Assembly (NCBI GenBank): GCA_937889595.1
Contig: CALAOR010000023.1
Span: forward strand, 1-64,000
Origin: an uncultured bacterium
Lineage (GTDB): Bacteria; Oederibacteriota; PGYV01; Palsa-1178
Direction: 5' to 3'
DNA: 64,000 nucleotides
This document shows, one piece after another, positions 8,711 to 17,507 of the stretch (within the stretch, counting starts at the first letter, position 1; every line of letters begins with the position of its first letter). The position numbers and the translations under genes were made by a program. Under the pieces are notes generated by a model. That model ran no database searches and was not told where the DNA came from. It saw only the letters and a list, made by a program, of their open reading frames with translations.

Positions 8711-11320
8711 TTAAGCCTTCCCGAATTTCTTGACATACAGTTTCTGCACAAAATATACCAGGAATAAGTACGCGGCAACCATGCCCTCGAGTATGATGAA
8801 ATATTTTGCGGACGGCCTCACAAAACCAAACCAGGAAGCGATCGGCAGAAAAGGCAGAATAATACCGGTTAGTATGATCGCAATAGAGGTAAATACCAGG
8901 AAACTGCTCGGCCTGCTTTCAAAAATCGGGATCTTGGTGGTCCTTATCACGTATATTACCACGGTCTGTGTGACCAGAGATTCCACGAACCATCCCGTGT
9001 GGAACAACTCGGGCGAAGCCTTAAAAACAAATATCATCACCGCGAATGTCATAAAGTCAAATATGGAACTCACAGGGCCTATGAAAAACATATAGTTCTG
9101 TATTGATTTTACGTTCCATGGTTTCGGGGTCTGTATGTAATCTTCGTCCACGTCGTCCGTCGGGATGGCGGTCTGGGATATATCGTACAGAAAGTTATTT
9201 ATAAGTATCTGTATGGGCGTCATGGGCAAAAAAGGCAGGAAAAGCGAGGCACCTGTCATGGAAAGCATGTTCCCGAAGTTAGAACTCGACGCCATTTTTA
9301 TGTACTTGGTTATGTTCGAGAATGTCCTTCTTCCTTCTATGACCCCGTCTTCCAGCACGGACAGCTTTTTTTCAAGCAGGATTATATCGGCTGATTCTTT
9401 GGCTATATCCACCGCGTTATTGACCGATATGCCAACGTCCGAGGCCTTTAAGGCAAGCGCGTCGTTTATGCCGTCGCCTAAGAACCCCACTATGTGCTTG
9501 TTCGCGTGGAGCGCGTGTATTATGCGTTCTTTCTGCATGGGTGATAATCTCGCGAAAACATTTGTAGTCTCAACCGCCGCCTGCAATGACACGTCATCGA
9601 GTTTTTCCACGGCCTCGCCGGTCATCATGCCCTTGACATCAAGCCCGACTTCGCCGCATATTTTTTTCGTGACCAGTTCATTGTCGCCCGTGAGCACCTT
9701 AACCTGGACGCCGTAATGTTTGAGCATTTTTATGGCTTTTTCAGTGCTTGCCTTGGGCGGGTCGAGGAACGCCACGTAACCCTCAAGGATAAGCTCTGCT
9801 TCGTCGTCCTTTGTGAACCCGTCTTTTTTGTCCGCAAAGTCCCTGTAGGCCAGGGCTAAAACCCTGAACCCGTCGGCTGATAAGCGCTCATACTCCTCTT
9901 TTAGGTCGGCAAGTATGAGATACTCCATATCCAGTGTGTCGCCTTCGAGCTCATACTTTGTGCAGCGCTTGAATATCTCCTCGGGCGCCCCTTTTGATAT
10001 GAGCCGTGTTTTCCCGTCCATCTCGACCACCACGGACATTATCCTGCGCGAGAAATCAAAAGGCATTTCGTCTATTTTTTTGTAGTTTGTTATGTCAAAG
10101 CCTTCCTGTTTGTTGGCATATTTTAATATGGCGCGGTCAAGGATGTTCTTCAGGCCCGTCTGGTAATAACTGTTAAGACAGGCGTATTTCAATACGTCCT
10201 TGTCCTCATTTGTCATGACATCGCAGTACTTTTCCAGCACCACCTTGTCCATGGTAAGCGTGCCTGTCTTATCCGTGCAGAGTATGTCCATGGCCCCGAA
10301 GTTCTGTATGGAATTAAGCCGTTTTACTATGACCTTTTTTTTGGCCATTTGTATGGCGCCTTTGGAAAGGTTTATGGTGATTATCAGGGGCAGCATCTCG
10401 GGGGTTAATCCCACGGCGACGGCAAGGGAGAAAAGGAGCGATTCGATGAGACTTTTTTTGAAAAACCAGTTTATTAAAAATATCGCTATGACCATCACGA
10501 CCATGACCCTTATCATTACCCAGGTGAACTGGGTCACCCCCTTGTCAAAACTTGTCTGTACCTGCATGGTCGCGAGCCTCTTGGAGAGTTCGCCGAACTG
10601 GGTATACAAGCCTGTTTTTACCACAACGCCTATGCCGGTCCCGCTGACGACCGATGAACCCATAAAAGCTATATTGGTCATCTCGGTTATTGAACCCGGC
10701 TTTTTGCCAAGGGGTTTCGAGGTTTTTTCAAGCGGCATTGACTCGCCGGTTAAAGTTGCCTGGTTCAAGAAAAGATCCTTGCAGGAGATTATGCGCAGGT
10801 CCGCTGGTATCATGTCGCCCGCAAAAAGGTCGACCACATCGCCGGGCACGATCTCGCGTATGTTGATCTCCTTCGGCTTGCCGTTGCGGTAAACCGTGGT
10901 GGTTGTCTTGACCATTTCCATGAGTTTTTCGACTTCGCGGCCCGAGCGGTATTCCTGGAAATAACCCAGGAACACGCTTAATACGATCATGCCAAGCACA
11001 AGCACGGCGCTTATCATTTCCCCGAAAAACAGCGAGAATCCCCCTATGATAAAAAGGACTATGACAAGCGGGTTAAAGAACTTGACCAGTATCTGGGCCG
11101 CGATACCGAGCTCTTTCTTGCGCGCGGGTTCGTTATATCCGTATTCGTGAAGCCTGTCTTTTGCTTCCTTGTCAGTCAGGCCCTTGTCGGAAGTCTCGAG
11201 TTTTGTAAATATTGCGTTTGACTCGCACTCGGAACAGTCAAAATCGTATACTTGGGGTTTCGCGCTGGAAGTAAAACGCTCCTCTGCCTGCTTTGTTTTT
11301 ACATTTTTTAACACACCCAT
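8711..11320 (-). CDS. mgtA: Magnesium-translocating P-type ATPase
   Basis: 869 residues, full length for the P3B (MgtA/MgtB) family, which imports Mg2+ using ATP. Visible: cation-transporter N-domain (about 25-95), actuator loop TLTGESMPLEK, phosphorylation site DKTGTLT with the acceptor Asp at about 350, nucleotide-binding segment KVLTGDNE, hinge GDGINDALALKASDVG, and ten hydrophobic segments including the family-typical NNFLYDISQ near TM6. An N-terminal soluble Cys pair (about 29-32, CSEC) is present. The ribosome site GAGGTG lies 5 bases before the ATG. A structured leader precedes the gene, consistent with Mg2+ or stress control. It stands alone, with no mgtC beside it. Confidence 0.95.
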   Translation of the reverse strand: MGVLKNVKTKQAEERFTSSAKPQVYDFDCSECESNAIFTKLETSDKGLTDKEAKDRLHEYGYNEPARKKELGIAAQILVKFFNPLVIVLFIIGGFSLFFGEMISAVLVLGMIVLSVFLGYFQEYRSGREVEKLMEMVKTTTTVYRNGKPKEINIREIVPGDVVDLFAGDMIPADLRIISCKDLFLNQATLTGESMPLEKTSKPLGKKPGSITEMTNIAFMGSSVVSGTGIGVVVKTGLYTQFGELSKRLATMQVQTSFDKGVTQFTWVMIRVMVVMVIAIFLINWFFKKSLIESLLFSLAVAVGLTPEMLPLIITINLSKGAIQMAKKKVIVKRLNSIQNFGAMDILCTDKTGTLTMDKVVLEKYCDVMTNEDKDVLKYACLNSYYQTGLKNILDRAILKYANKQEGFDITNYKKIDEMPFDFSRRIMSVVVEMDGKTRLISKGAPEEIFKRCTKYELEGDTLDMEYLILADLKEEYERLSADGFRVLALAYRDFADKKDGFTKDDEAELILEGYVAFLDPPKASTEKAIKMLKHYGVQVKVLTGDNELVTKKICGEVGLDVKGMMTGEAVEKLDDVSLQAAVETTNVFARLSPMQKERIIHALHANKHIVGFLGDGINDALALKASDVGISVNNAVDIAKESADIILLEKKLSVLEDGVIEGRRTFSNITKYIKMASSSNFGNMLSMTGASLFLPFLPMTPIQILINNFLYDISQTAIPTDDVDEDYIQTPKPWNVKSIQNYMFFIGPVSSIFDFMTFAVMIFVFKASPELFHTGWFVESLVTQTVVIYVIRTTKIPIFESRPSSFLVFTSIAIILTGIILPFLPIASWFGFVRPSAKYFIILEGMVAAYLFLVYFVQKLYVKKFGKA

Positions 11321-11364
11321 AAAGACACCTCGGAAATTAGAAAATAAGATTTTGCGGCTGTTTT

Positions 11365-11429
11365 AAGGAGGATGGAGCGTTATTTTGCCGGTTGTTTGCC
11401 CGGCGAAATAATGCGGCGTCCTCTTCCTT
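11365..11429 (-). promoter_or_regulatory. Long hairpin in the mgtA leader
   Basis: In the mgtA direction this reads as a nested stem: outer AAGGAAGAGGA pairing with TCCTCCTT, middle ATTATTT with AAATAA, inner GCCGG with CCGGC around an 8-base loop. It lies about 45 bases upstream of the ATG and does not cover the Shine-Dalgarno sequence. It could be an attenuator or sensor leader. The M-box or mgtA-type riboswitch consensus was not recognised. Confidence 0.45.
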
Positions 11430-11567
11430 TATTAAATACCGGTTCTTAATATATAAATAAATTTTACACCCTGGTTAAACATATTACAACCCTTTAATTG
11501 ATAAAAATATGCCATAGTACCGCGATTAAACCGCCCCGCAGCAAGTTGACTTGCCTTACATACAAGA

Positions 11568-11619
11568 GCCGCAACCTTTATCCGTAACGCTTTGCTTATA
11601 CGGACTATAGGGTTGCGGC
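11568..11619. terminator. Compound hairpin between mgtA and the HtrA gene
   Basis: GCCGCAACC (11568-11576) pairs with GGTTGCGGC (11611-11619), and TCCGTA (11581-11586) with TACGGA (11599-11604) nests inside. It follows the HtrA stop by about 55 bases. No run of Us follows on the minus strand, so it may be a structural or 3'-protective element rather than an intrinsic terminator. Confidence 0.4.
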
Positions 11620-11675
11620 CTTTGTTCTAACGCAGCAAGCTTCGGAGAATTTGACCCGCCGTCCATACGCGCGGC

Positions 11676-13157
11676 TTATTTTACGACGGGGGCCGCCTTT
11701 TTTTCTACCAGGTTTTCCGACCTGTCCGAGACTATGCCGTATCTTGCCAGTATACCCCCGGTGGCTGTCCTGCTTTTTCCGGTCTCTAAGACCACCTTGC
11801 TTAGATCTTCAAGTTCTATTTCTATAAAATCGCCCTTAAAGTTCTCGACCTTTTTTATCAGGTCCGAAATCCCGGATATTTTTTCGCCGTTGACGGAAAC
11901 TACCGGCACATTTGCAAAGTTATGATATCCCTTGTTTGTCTCATCGGCTAAAACCTGTAAAAGCAGCACTATCTGCTGTTTTTCCGGCGTAGCGTTTTCA
12001 TAAAGTATGCGCTCCAATATGCCGGGCCTGCCGCGGGACGAGTCCCAGATGCTGTAAATGTAATTGATCGTAAGCGGGGTAAATACAAGGCCCCCGTAAA
12101 TATAGTAGGTGGGTTTGATGTCATACTCCGTCCTCGGCAGTATGGGCACGTAGTTATCCATCACTATGTTCAGTTTCACGGGTTTTTTATCCCTTAATAT
12201 ATCAATTTTGACCTTGTCTCCCACGTGTTTTAAGTCCGTGATAAATGACATGTCCAGCCTGCCCCTGCTGCCATAAGGCACAGTGGCGTCATTTTCTATC
12301 TTTACGCCGTCTATGGCAAGTATCACGTCCCCTGGTTTTATGATGTCGTAGGAACACGAGCCGAACTCAACCGCTTCGACGACCACGCCTGTCTGGTGTT
12401 TTGGCATCCCGAGTTTTTTCCTGTAAGACTCGTTTTCCAGGCTCTGCGTGTTTATGCCGAGCGTGGGGAAACCCTCGTACTTCTTGTTTTTTTTCAGGTC
12501 ATTTAAAAAGTGCCTTATCATTACCGTGGGTATGGCATAACCTATGTTCTGCGCCTTATCCAGCCCCTGAAAAGCCACGCCTATTAACTTATTGTTTTTG
12601 ATGACGGGCCCGCCGCTGTTTCCCGGGTTTATGGCCGCGTCTATCTGGATGGTTAAGAAACTGCGCAGGCTGTGCGAGTACTGGCCTATCTCTATCCTGG
12701 ATACCACTCCTTCGGTCACGGACAGCTTATCCCCGCCGACCGGAAAACCGAACACCTTCACGGTATCGCCAGGTTCGGGAATATCGCCCAAAGACAAAGC
12801 CGCGCCCCCCCTGAAAAAATCCTTGTCGTCGACCGTAAGCAGGGCAAGGTCGCATTCATGGTCGACCGCCACTACACGCGCCACGTATTTCTGCGTCTCA
12901 CCTGATTTATTGACCTGTATGAATGTATTATTGCTGACCACGTGCGCGTTGGTGAGTATCCTGTTCCCGTCGATTATACAGCCCGACCCGCTGGAGCTCT
13001 GCTGTCCCACCATCTGCCAGGGCTGGTAATAATCAGGGTTGTTTTCCACGGTAAATATCTTGACCATGGCCTTTTCTATGAACCCGTTATCCTGCGCGTA
13101 TGCTGAAGCTGTAAAAACAAAACAAACAGATAAAACAAGAATCAAAAATTTTTTCAT
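11676..13157 (-). CDS. HtrA/DegP-type periplasmic serine protease with PDZ domain
   Basis: The start is placed at 13157, where AAAGGAGG precedes ATG and a clean signal peptide follows (MKKFLILVLSVCFVFTASAYA); an upstream in-frame ATG gives an unlikely charged extension. The 493-residue product has a trypsin-like domain with triad His72 (TNAHVVS), Asp103 (CDLALL) and Ser181 (NPGNSGGPV), then a PDZ domain (about 240-330, KPGDVILAIDG). A C-terminal half of about 160 residues with a second, degenerate PDZ-like segment follows. S1C proteases of this type degrade misfolded envelope proteins and may process substrates. The gene stands alone, flanked by palindromic repeats on its 5' side. Confidence 0.92.
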   Translation of the reverse strand: MKKFLILVLSVCFVFTASAYAQDNGFIEKAMVKIFTVENNPDYYQPWQMVGQQSSSGSGCIIDGNRILTNAHVVSNNTFIQVNKSGETQKYVARVVAVDHECDLALLTVDDKDFFRGGAALSLGDIPEPGDTVKVFGFPVGGDKLSVTEGVVSRIEIGQYSHSLRSFLTIQIDAAINPGNSGGPVIKNNKLIGVAFQGLDKAQNIGYAIPTVMIRHFLNDLKKNKKYEGFPTLGINTQSLENESYRKKLGMPKHQTGVVVEAVEFGSCSYDIIKPGDVILAIDGVKIENDATVPYGSRGRLDMSFITDLKHVGDKVKIDILRDKKPVKLNIVMDNYVPILPRTEYDIKPTYYIYGGLVFTPLTINYIYSIWDSSRGRPGILERILYENATPEKQQIVLLLQVLADETNKGYHNFANVPVVSVNGEKISGISDLIKKVENFKGDFIEIELEDLSKVVLETGKSRTATGGILARYGIVSDRSENLVEKKAAPVVK

Positions 13158-13190
13158 GCCGCCTCCTTTGTGTTTTGAGGAAGATCCACG

Positions 13191-13250
13191 TAGTGGCCGA
13201 ATACGAAGTCCGGCAACACACAAAGTGTGTTGACAGGATTATTCGGCCAT
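13191..13250. repeat. GTGGCCG-family nested palindrome
   Basis: Outer inverted repeat TGGCCGAATA (13194-13203) / TATTCGGCCA (13240-13249) encloses a perfect 8-bp hairpin CAACACAC-AAA-GTGTGTTG (13214-13232). It shares its outer sequence with the palindrome at 8667 and appears to be a copy with an inner insertion. It lies just upstream of the HtrA start. Confidence 0.75.
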
Positions 13251-13269
13251 ACGCGGCGTGCTTTCCCGC

Positions 13270-13296
13270 TAGTGGCCGCATAATATGCGGCCACTA
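13270..13296. repeat. GTGGCCG-family palindrome
   Basis: TAGTGGCCGC pairs with GCGGCCACTA around an AT-rich loop. It is the third member of the family, 20 bases from the second, in the gap between malQ and the HtrA gene. Confidence 0.75.
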
Positions 13297-13317
13297 CAAA
13301 ACCTTCGTCTTTGCCTT

Positions 13318-13352
13318 AATTAGTCATTTGTAATTTGTAATTAGTAATTATC
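13318..13352 (-). repeat. AT-rich ATTACTAATTACAAA repeat after a stop codon
   Basis: On the minus strand the malQ stop is followed within a few bases by AATTACTAATTACAAATTAC and then AAATGACTAAT. Closely similar sequence follows other stop codons at 54281-54304 and 59633-59650. Its spurious translation gives ITNYKLQMTN-like peptides. Confidence 0.65.
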
Positions 13353-13353
13353 T

Positions 13354-15180
13354 TTAAATCCGCCCCGCGTCCTTGTTTATGCGCGCGATTTTCGTATTTA
13401 TATCCGCCTTTAAAAGCTCCTCCAGCGGTATGGGCATTACTATCGTCCAGTTTTTGTCGCCTGTGGTCCCGGGCGTATTCACGCGCAGGTCGTCGGGGTT
13501 CCATCTGTCAAAAAAATCGCCAAGCGACATCCAATCCTGCAGCAACTGTATGGAAAATACCGATCTTGTGGAGTTTATCACGCCCAGCGCGGCCGACACA
13601 AACTCCTTTGTCGGTTCCCCGGAATACGGGCCTTCCATACCTATCGCGTTCCAGAACTTCTGCTTTTCATCATAACTTTCCCTGTGCATGTCGTAGAACA
13701 TCCATGCTTCCTGCCTGGATTTGTTGAGCCTTTTCAGGACTTCGTCCGCCGTATTTACTTCCTCTTTCCAGCGGAGCCTCAGCTTGTTTGAACGCGGCAT
13801 GTCAAAAAGCATTGCCTGCACGTGCTGCAGGTCATAATCGTTTTCAGCGCATATTTTCTCCACGAGCACGGCATCCACGGTCGAGGCTTCGCCGACCCAC
13901 CATAAAACCAGCGGCGACATGTCATGGCTCGATATTATTGATATGGAATTTTCCCTGTACCTGTCCGGGGCCTTAAAATCATATGTGGTGCCCCAGTCGC
14001 GCGTCCATCTCTGCACATCCATGCCTGGTATGCCGAATTCTTTCAGTGTCTCATAGGAACAAGCCGGCACCACACCCAGGTCCTCGGCGCATGGCAGCAT
14101 GTCTGTATTATCAGTCATGGCTTTCAGGATCTTTTGCCCGTGTTCTTTCCATGTATCCGTGTTTTCAGGGTCAAAGTATCCTTTTAACCCGAACGTATCC
14201 ACGGGTTCATCGAGTTTAATCGTCCATAACCTGAACAACCCCACAAAATGGTCTATACGGAACATGTCGTAAAAGTTCTGCGCATACTTTACTTTTTCAT
14301 TAAGGTAATCATATCCCGCGCCCTCTATCCTGTCCCAGTTATAAGTGGGCATGCCCCAGCGCTGTCCCTTGGCAAAGTACATGTCAGGCGGCGCGCCGGA
14401 AGAAACATCGAGCTTGAAATATTTCTGGCTGCTCCATACGTCGGCCGAATCGCGGGCGACCAGGAAAGGAAGGTCGCCCTGTATGAAAACACCTTTTGTG
14501 CCCGCGTATTTCTTAACATCAACAAACTGCAGGAATATCTGCCACTGCATCCACTTGTGGAAATTCACCTGAGAGTCATTGGCTGCGGTAAATTCGCTTA
14601 TGGCCCCGGCTTCCTTGAATTTATACTTTTCATCCCAGTCTTCCCATGATTCCTGGCCGTATTTATCCTTAAGCACTTTATAAACGGCGTAATCGTCAAG
14701 CCAGAACTTATTCTTCTTTTTGAAAGCTTCAAATTCCGTGTCATCCACATCAAGGCAGTCGAACATTTCCCATAAAACCTTAAGTTTCGATTTTTTGATC
14801 CTGTAATCGACCCTCTTTGAGCCTGCCCCGCATTTTGCTTTTATGGAGTTTATGCCGTGTTCATGGTCGGAAATGCACGAACCCTTGATATCCGAAAGCC
14901 TGAGGTACATGGGCTCCAGGGCAAATGTGGACTGGCAGGAATAAGGCGCAAAATCAAATCCTACATCGTTTAACGGGAGCAGCTGTATGATGGACATGCC
15001 GCACTTTACGCACCAGTCAGCCAGGAGTTTTAAGTCCGGGAACTCCCCGATGCCGGAGCTGCGTGTCGAATAAATTGAAAAAAGCGGCGCAAGCACACCC
15101 GACCGCCGCACAGCGCCGAATTTTTTCCACTGTTCGGCGGTTTTGGAAGTCAAAAAATAATCATATGTGTTTTCTGCCAA
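13354..15180 (-). CDS. malQ: 4-alpha-glucanotransferase (amylomaltase, GH77)
   Basis: 608 residues, within the GH77 range. It transfers alpha-1,4-glucan segments between maltodextrins, in cytoplasmic starch, glycogen or maltose metabolism. Catalytic regions are visible: the nucleophile Asp in MFRIDHFVGLFRLW, the acid/base Glu in CAEDLGVVP, and the transition-state Asp in SSHDMSPL. The N-terminal GVLAPLFSIYSTRSSGIGEF segment is typical. Translation appears to begin at TTG, 7-8 bases after GAGGT. There is no linked maltodextrin phosphorylase or transporter in the window. It is divergent from icd across a 255-bp gap. Confidence 0.95.
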   Translation of the reverse strand: MAENTYDYFLTSKTAEQWKKFGAVRRSGVLAPLFSIYSTRSSGIGEFPDLKLLADWCVKCGMSIIQLLPLNDVGFDFAPYSCQSTFALEPMYLRLSDIKGSCISDHEHGINSIKAKCGAGSKRVDYRIKKSKLKVLWEMFDCLDVDDTEFEAFKKKNKFWLDDYAVYKVLKDKYGQESWEDWDEKYKFKEAGAISEFTAANDSQVNFHKWMQWQIFLQFVDVKKYAGTKGVFIQGDLPFLVARDSADVWSSQKYFKLDVSSGAPPDMYFAKGQRWGMPTYNWDRIEGAGYDYLNEKVKYAQNFYDMFRIDHFVGLFRLWTIKLDEPVDTFGLKGYFDPENTDTWKEHGQKILKAMTDNTDMLPCAEDLGVVPACSYETLKEFGIPGMDVQRWTRDWGTTYDFKAPDRYRENSISIISSHDMSPLVLWWVGEASTVDAVLVEKICAENDYDLQHVQAMLFDMPRSNKLRLRWKEEVNTADEVLKRLNKSRQEAWMFYDMHRESYDEKQKFWNAIGMEGPYSGEPTKEFVSAALGVINSTRSVFSIQLLQDWMSLGDFFDRWNPDDLRVNTPGTTGDKNWTIVMPIPLEELLKADINTKIARINKDAGRI

Positions 15181-15375
15181 AATAAATACCTCTTTTCGTT
15201 TAAATGTTATGGATTTTAACAGTTATGATTATACAGGATAATCGGTGTTTTAGGAAATAAAACAATTGGAATTTTTTTATTTGCCGGCATTAAAACGCTT
15301 GTCCGGCGGCCGACCTTGCAGGAACAAACAGGAGTTTTGCTCCTGTCCGCAGGAATCAGTCTGGAACATTTTTTC

Positions 15376-15404
15376 TTGATTAAACCCTACTAATATGGTA
15401 GTAT
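15376..15404 (+). promoter_or_regulatory. icd promoter with overlapping palindrome
   Basis: TTGATT (15376-15381), a 17-base spacer and TAGTAT (15399-15404) form a sigma-70-like promoter about 35 bases upstream of the icd ATG. The perfect inverted repeat TACTA-ATATGG-TAGTA (15388-15403) overlaps the -10 box and is a candidate operator. It resembles the half-sites at the gltA promoter (32636-32655). A 7-bp hairpin lies further upstream at 15328-15346. Confidence 0.55.
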
Positions 15405-15435
15405 TATAAGGCAATCAAACTATTGGAGGTGTCAC

Positions 15436-16641
15436 ATGTCGGATAAAATCACGGTAAACGACAAAGGAGTCTTAACGGTACCTGTCAACCCGGTCATTTG
15501 TTTCATAGAAGGCGACGGCATAGGGCCCGATATATGGGCCGCGTCGCGGACCGTGTTTGACGGCGCAGTACACACAGCCTACAGGGGCACAAGACAGATA
15601 GCGTGGAAGGAAATATTTGCGGGCGAAAAGGCAAAAACAAAGACCGGCAATTACCTTCCGGACGAAACGCTTGAGGCCATAAAGGAATATATAGTCGCCA
15701 TAAAGGGCCCGCTTACCACCCCCATCGGCGGCGGTATGAGGAGCTTAAATGTAACCCTGCGCCAGAAACTCGACCTTTACGCCTGCGTCAGGCCGGTCAG
15801 GTATTTTAGCGGTGTTCCCTCCCCTGTAAAGAGCCCGGAAAAACTCGACATAATAATATTCAGGGAAAACACGGAGGATGTGTATTCGGGCATAGAGTGG
15901 GAAGCCAACTCCCTTGAAGCGAAAAAATTGATCTCCTTTATCAATGATAATTTCAGCAAAACCATACCACTTGAAAGCGGCATAGGCATAAAGCCCATGA
16001 GCGAATTCGGTTCAAGGCGCCTTATGAAAATGGCGGTTGAATATGCGGTAAAACACGGCAAAAAATCCATAACCATAGTCCACAAAGGCAACATAATGAA
16101 ATTCACGGAAGGCGCATTCGCAAAATGGTGTTATAAGGAAGCCGGGGAGAATTTCAAGGATATCACAATAAAAGAATCCGACATAAAGGGCCCTAAAGAT
16201 TCGGAAGGCAAAATAATAATAAAAGACAGGATAGCGGACGCCATGTTCCAGCAGCTGCTGCTCCGGCCCGATGAATATGAAGTTATCGTCACGCCAAACT
16301 TAAACGGCGATTACCTCTCAGACGCGGCCGCAGCGCAGGTAGGCGGCTTGGGGTTGGCCCCGGGCGCGAACATAGGCAAATACGCGGTATTCGAAGCCAC
16401 CCACGGCACGGCACCGAAATACGCGGGATTGGACAAGGTAAACCCGGGTTCGGTCATGCTGTCAGGGGTAATGATGCTGGAGCACCTGGGATGGGACGAA
16501 GCCGCGAAACTAATAATAAAAGGTATAGAAAAAACCATAGACCAGAAATACGTCACATATGACCTGGAGCGCCAGATGAAGGGCGCGACGCTGGCAAAGT
16601 GCTCGGAGTTCGGGAAGCGGATAGTCGAGAACATGAAGTAA
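15436..16641 (+). CDS. icd: Isocitrate dehydrogenase (NADP-dependent type)
   Basis: 401 residues, matching the bacterial homodimeric Icd family: isocitrate to 2-oxoglutarate plus CO2 with NADP+ reduction. Visible: substrate-binding [18 protein letters not shown], the Tyr/Lys region [16 protein letters not shown], metal-binding Asp in [19 protein letters not shown], and cofactor loop [26 protein letters not shown] lies 6 bases before the ATG. It is the only confident plus-strand gene in the window and is unlinked from the 12-kb TCA array on the other strand, but a similar operator at both promoters suggests joint control. Cofactor choice is inferred from the family. Confidence 0.96.
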   Translation: MSDKITVNDKGVLTVPVNPVICFIEGDGIGPDIWAASRTVFDGAVHTAYRGTRQIAWKEIFAGEKAKTKTGNYLPDETLEAIKEYIVAIKGPLTTPIGGGMRSLNVTLRQKLDLYACVRPVRYFSGVPSPVKSPEKLDIIIFRENTEDVYSGIEWEANSLEAKKLISFINDNFSKTIPLESGIGIKPMSEFGSRRLMKMAVEYAVKHGKKSITIVHKGNIMKFTEGAFAKWCYKEAGENFKDITIKESDIKGPKDSEGKIIIKDRIADAMFQQLLLRPDEYEVIVTPNLNGDYLSDAAAAQVGGLGLAPGANIGKYAVFEATHGTAPKYAGLDKVNPGSVMLSGVMMLEHLGWDEAAKLIIKGIEKTIDQKYVTYDLERQMKGATLAKCSEFGKRIVENMK

Positions 16642-16683
16642 CAGTATCACGGATAACAGGGTGTACAAGCTGTGTGCGGAAAA

Positions 16684-16730
16684 GCAGTTTTGAAGGCAGT
16701 TTGAAGGCAGTTTTGAAAGTAGTTTTATTG
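16684..16730. repeat. Tandem 11-12 bp repeat after icd
   Basis: Four imperfect units in a row: GCAGTTTTGAAG, GCAGTTTGAAG, GCAGTTTTGAAA, GTAGTTTTATTG. They start 43 bases after the icd stop, in non-coding sequence, and look like slipped-strand duplication. Confidence 0.75.
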
Positions 16731-16747
16731 TTTTGCCCTATTATAAT

Positions 16748-16775
16748 ATTGCAAGGGCCGAAGGCCCGCAGCAAT
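16748..16775 (+). terminator. Candidate icd transcript-end hairpin
   Basis: ATTGC and GCAAT enclose GGGCC-GAA-GGCCC. The stem lies about 107 bases after icd. No U-tract follows, so intrinsic termination is uncertain. Confidence 0.4.
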
Positions 16776-16889
16776 AGACCATGATCAAATCTCGATTCTC
16801 GACTATCGAACGAATCCAATGAAGGATAACAGCCTTATGCCCTAAATCACCTCTCTCAAGCCCTTGCCCCTAAACGCACTCCGGCTTTG

Positions 16890-17333
16890 CTACTTTTCCT
16901 TTTCATTTACCTGTACTACGGTAAATCCTTTCGTTGTCTTTGCTATCTCAATACCCATGACAACATGTTCAAGGCCCTGGGGCATCGGGCCGTCGGAGCA
17001 GGGGTGCCCCAGGGTCACTATGATATTGTTGGGGTCCGAAGGGTCATTTCCGACCCCGGCCAGATAAGGCGGAATGCCCGCAAAATATCCGTCTATCAAA
17101 AGATATGTATTATCCGTAAGGTTCCAATCCGTTGGCAGGGCGCCGCCGGGGCAGCAGGAATTAAGGTCGCCTGCCGTATTGACCGTGCATGTGACATACG
17201 AGCTGTTCGAACAAGCCGGCGTATCCACGCTCTTGTAAGACACGTCGTTGGCCCCCGTTACCTTATAACATTGTTTTTTGCAGCCGCACAAAGCGAGTAC
17301 CAGTATCAACGCAAGAACCGCTATCCTTCTCAT
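16890..17333 (-). CDS. Putative lipoprotein, Cys-rich, unknown function
   Basis: The start is set at the second ATG (17333), since GGAGGT lies 6 bases before it; the ATG 12 bases upstream overlaps that ribosome site. The product is about 147 residues. A lipoprotein signal peptide (MRRIAVLALILVLALCGC) has a lipobox ending in Cys, followed by KKQC. The mature part contains several further Cys (TPACSNSSYVTC, NSCCPGG, GHPCSDG) that could form disulfides. No family was recognised. It lies between icd (opposite strand) and the propeller exoprotein, with no clear operon. Confidence 0.75.
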   Translation of the reverse strand: MRRIAVLALILVLALCGCKKQCYKVTGANDVSYKSVDTPACSNSSYVTCTVNTAGDLNSCCPGGALPTDWNLTDNTYLLIDGYFAGIPPYLAGVGNDPSDPNNIIVTLGHPCSDGPMPQGLEHVVMGIEIAKTTKGFTVVQVNEKEK

Positions 17334-17507
17334 TGTTACCTCCACATATGATTGCTATTTCTGGCCATACTTCCGGCAGGCAAATGCCGGCTTCCGGCCA
17401 ACCGGAAATGACGTCCGGTTCTTACCTGATAACCGCGATCTCTGCTCATTTTATTTAAGACCATTTTATTGATTACTCAACTATCAACTCGCGGTCTGAT
17501 ACCCTCC

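Noticed and set aside
11365-11429. M-box or other known Mg2+ riboswitch
   Set aside because: The conserved M-box sequence pattern was not recognised, so only an unnamed structured leader is claimed.
13087-13281. Short minus-strand frame across the HtrA start
   Set aside because: Shadow of the HtrA 5' end that extends through two palindromic repeats.
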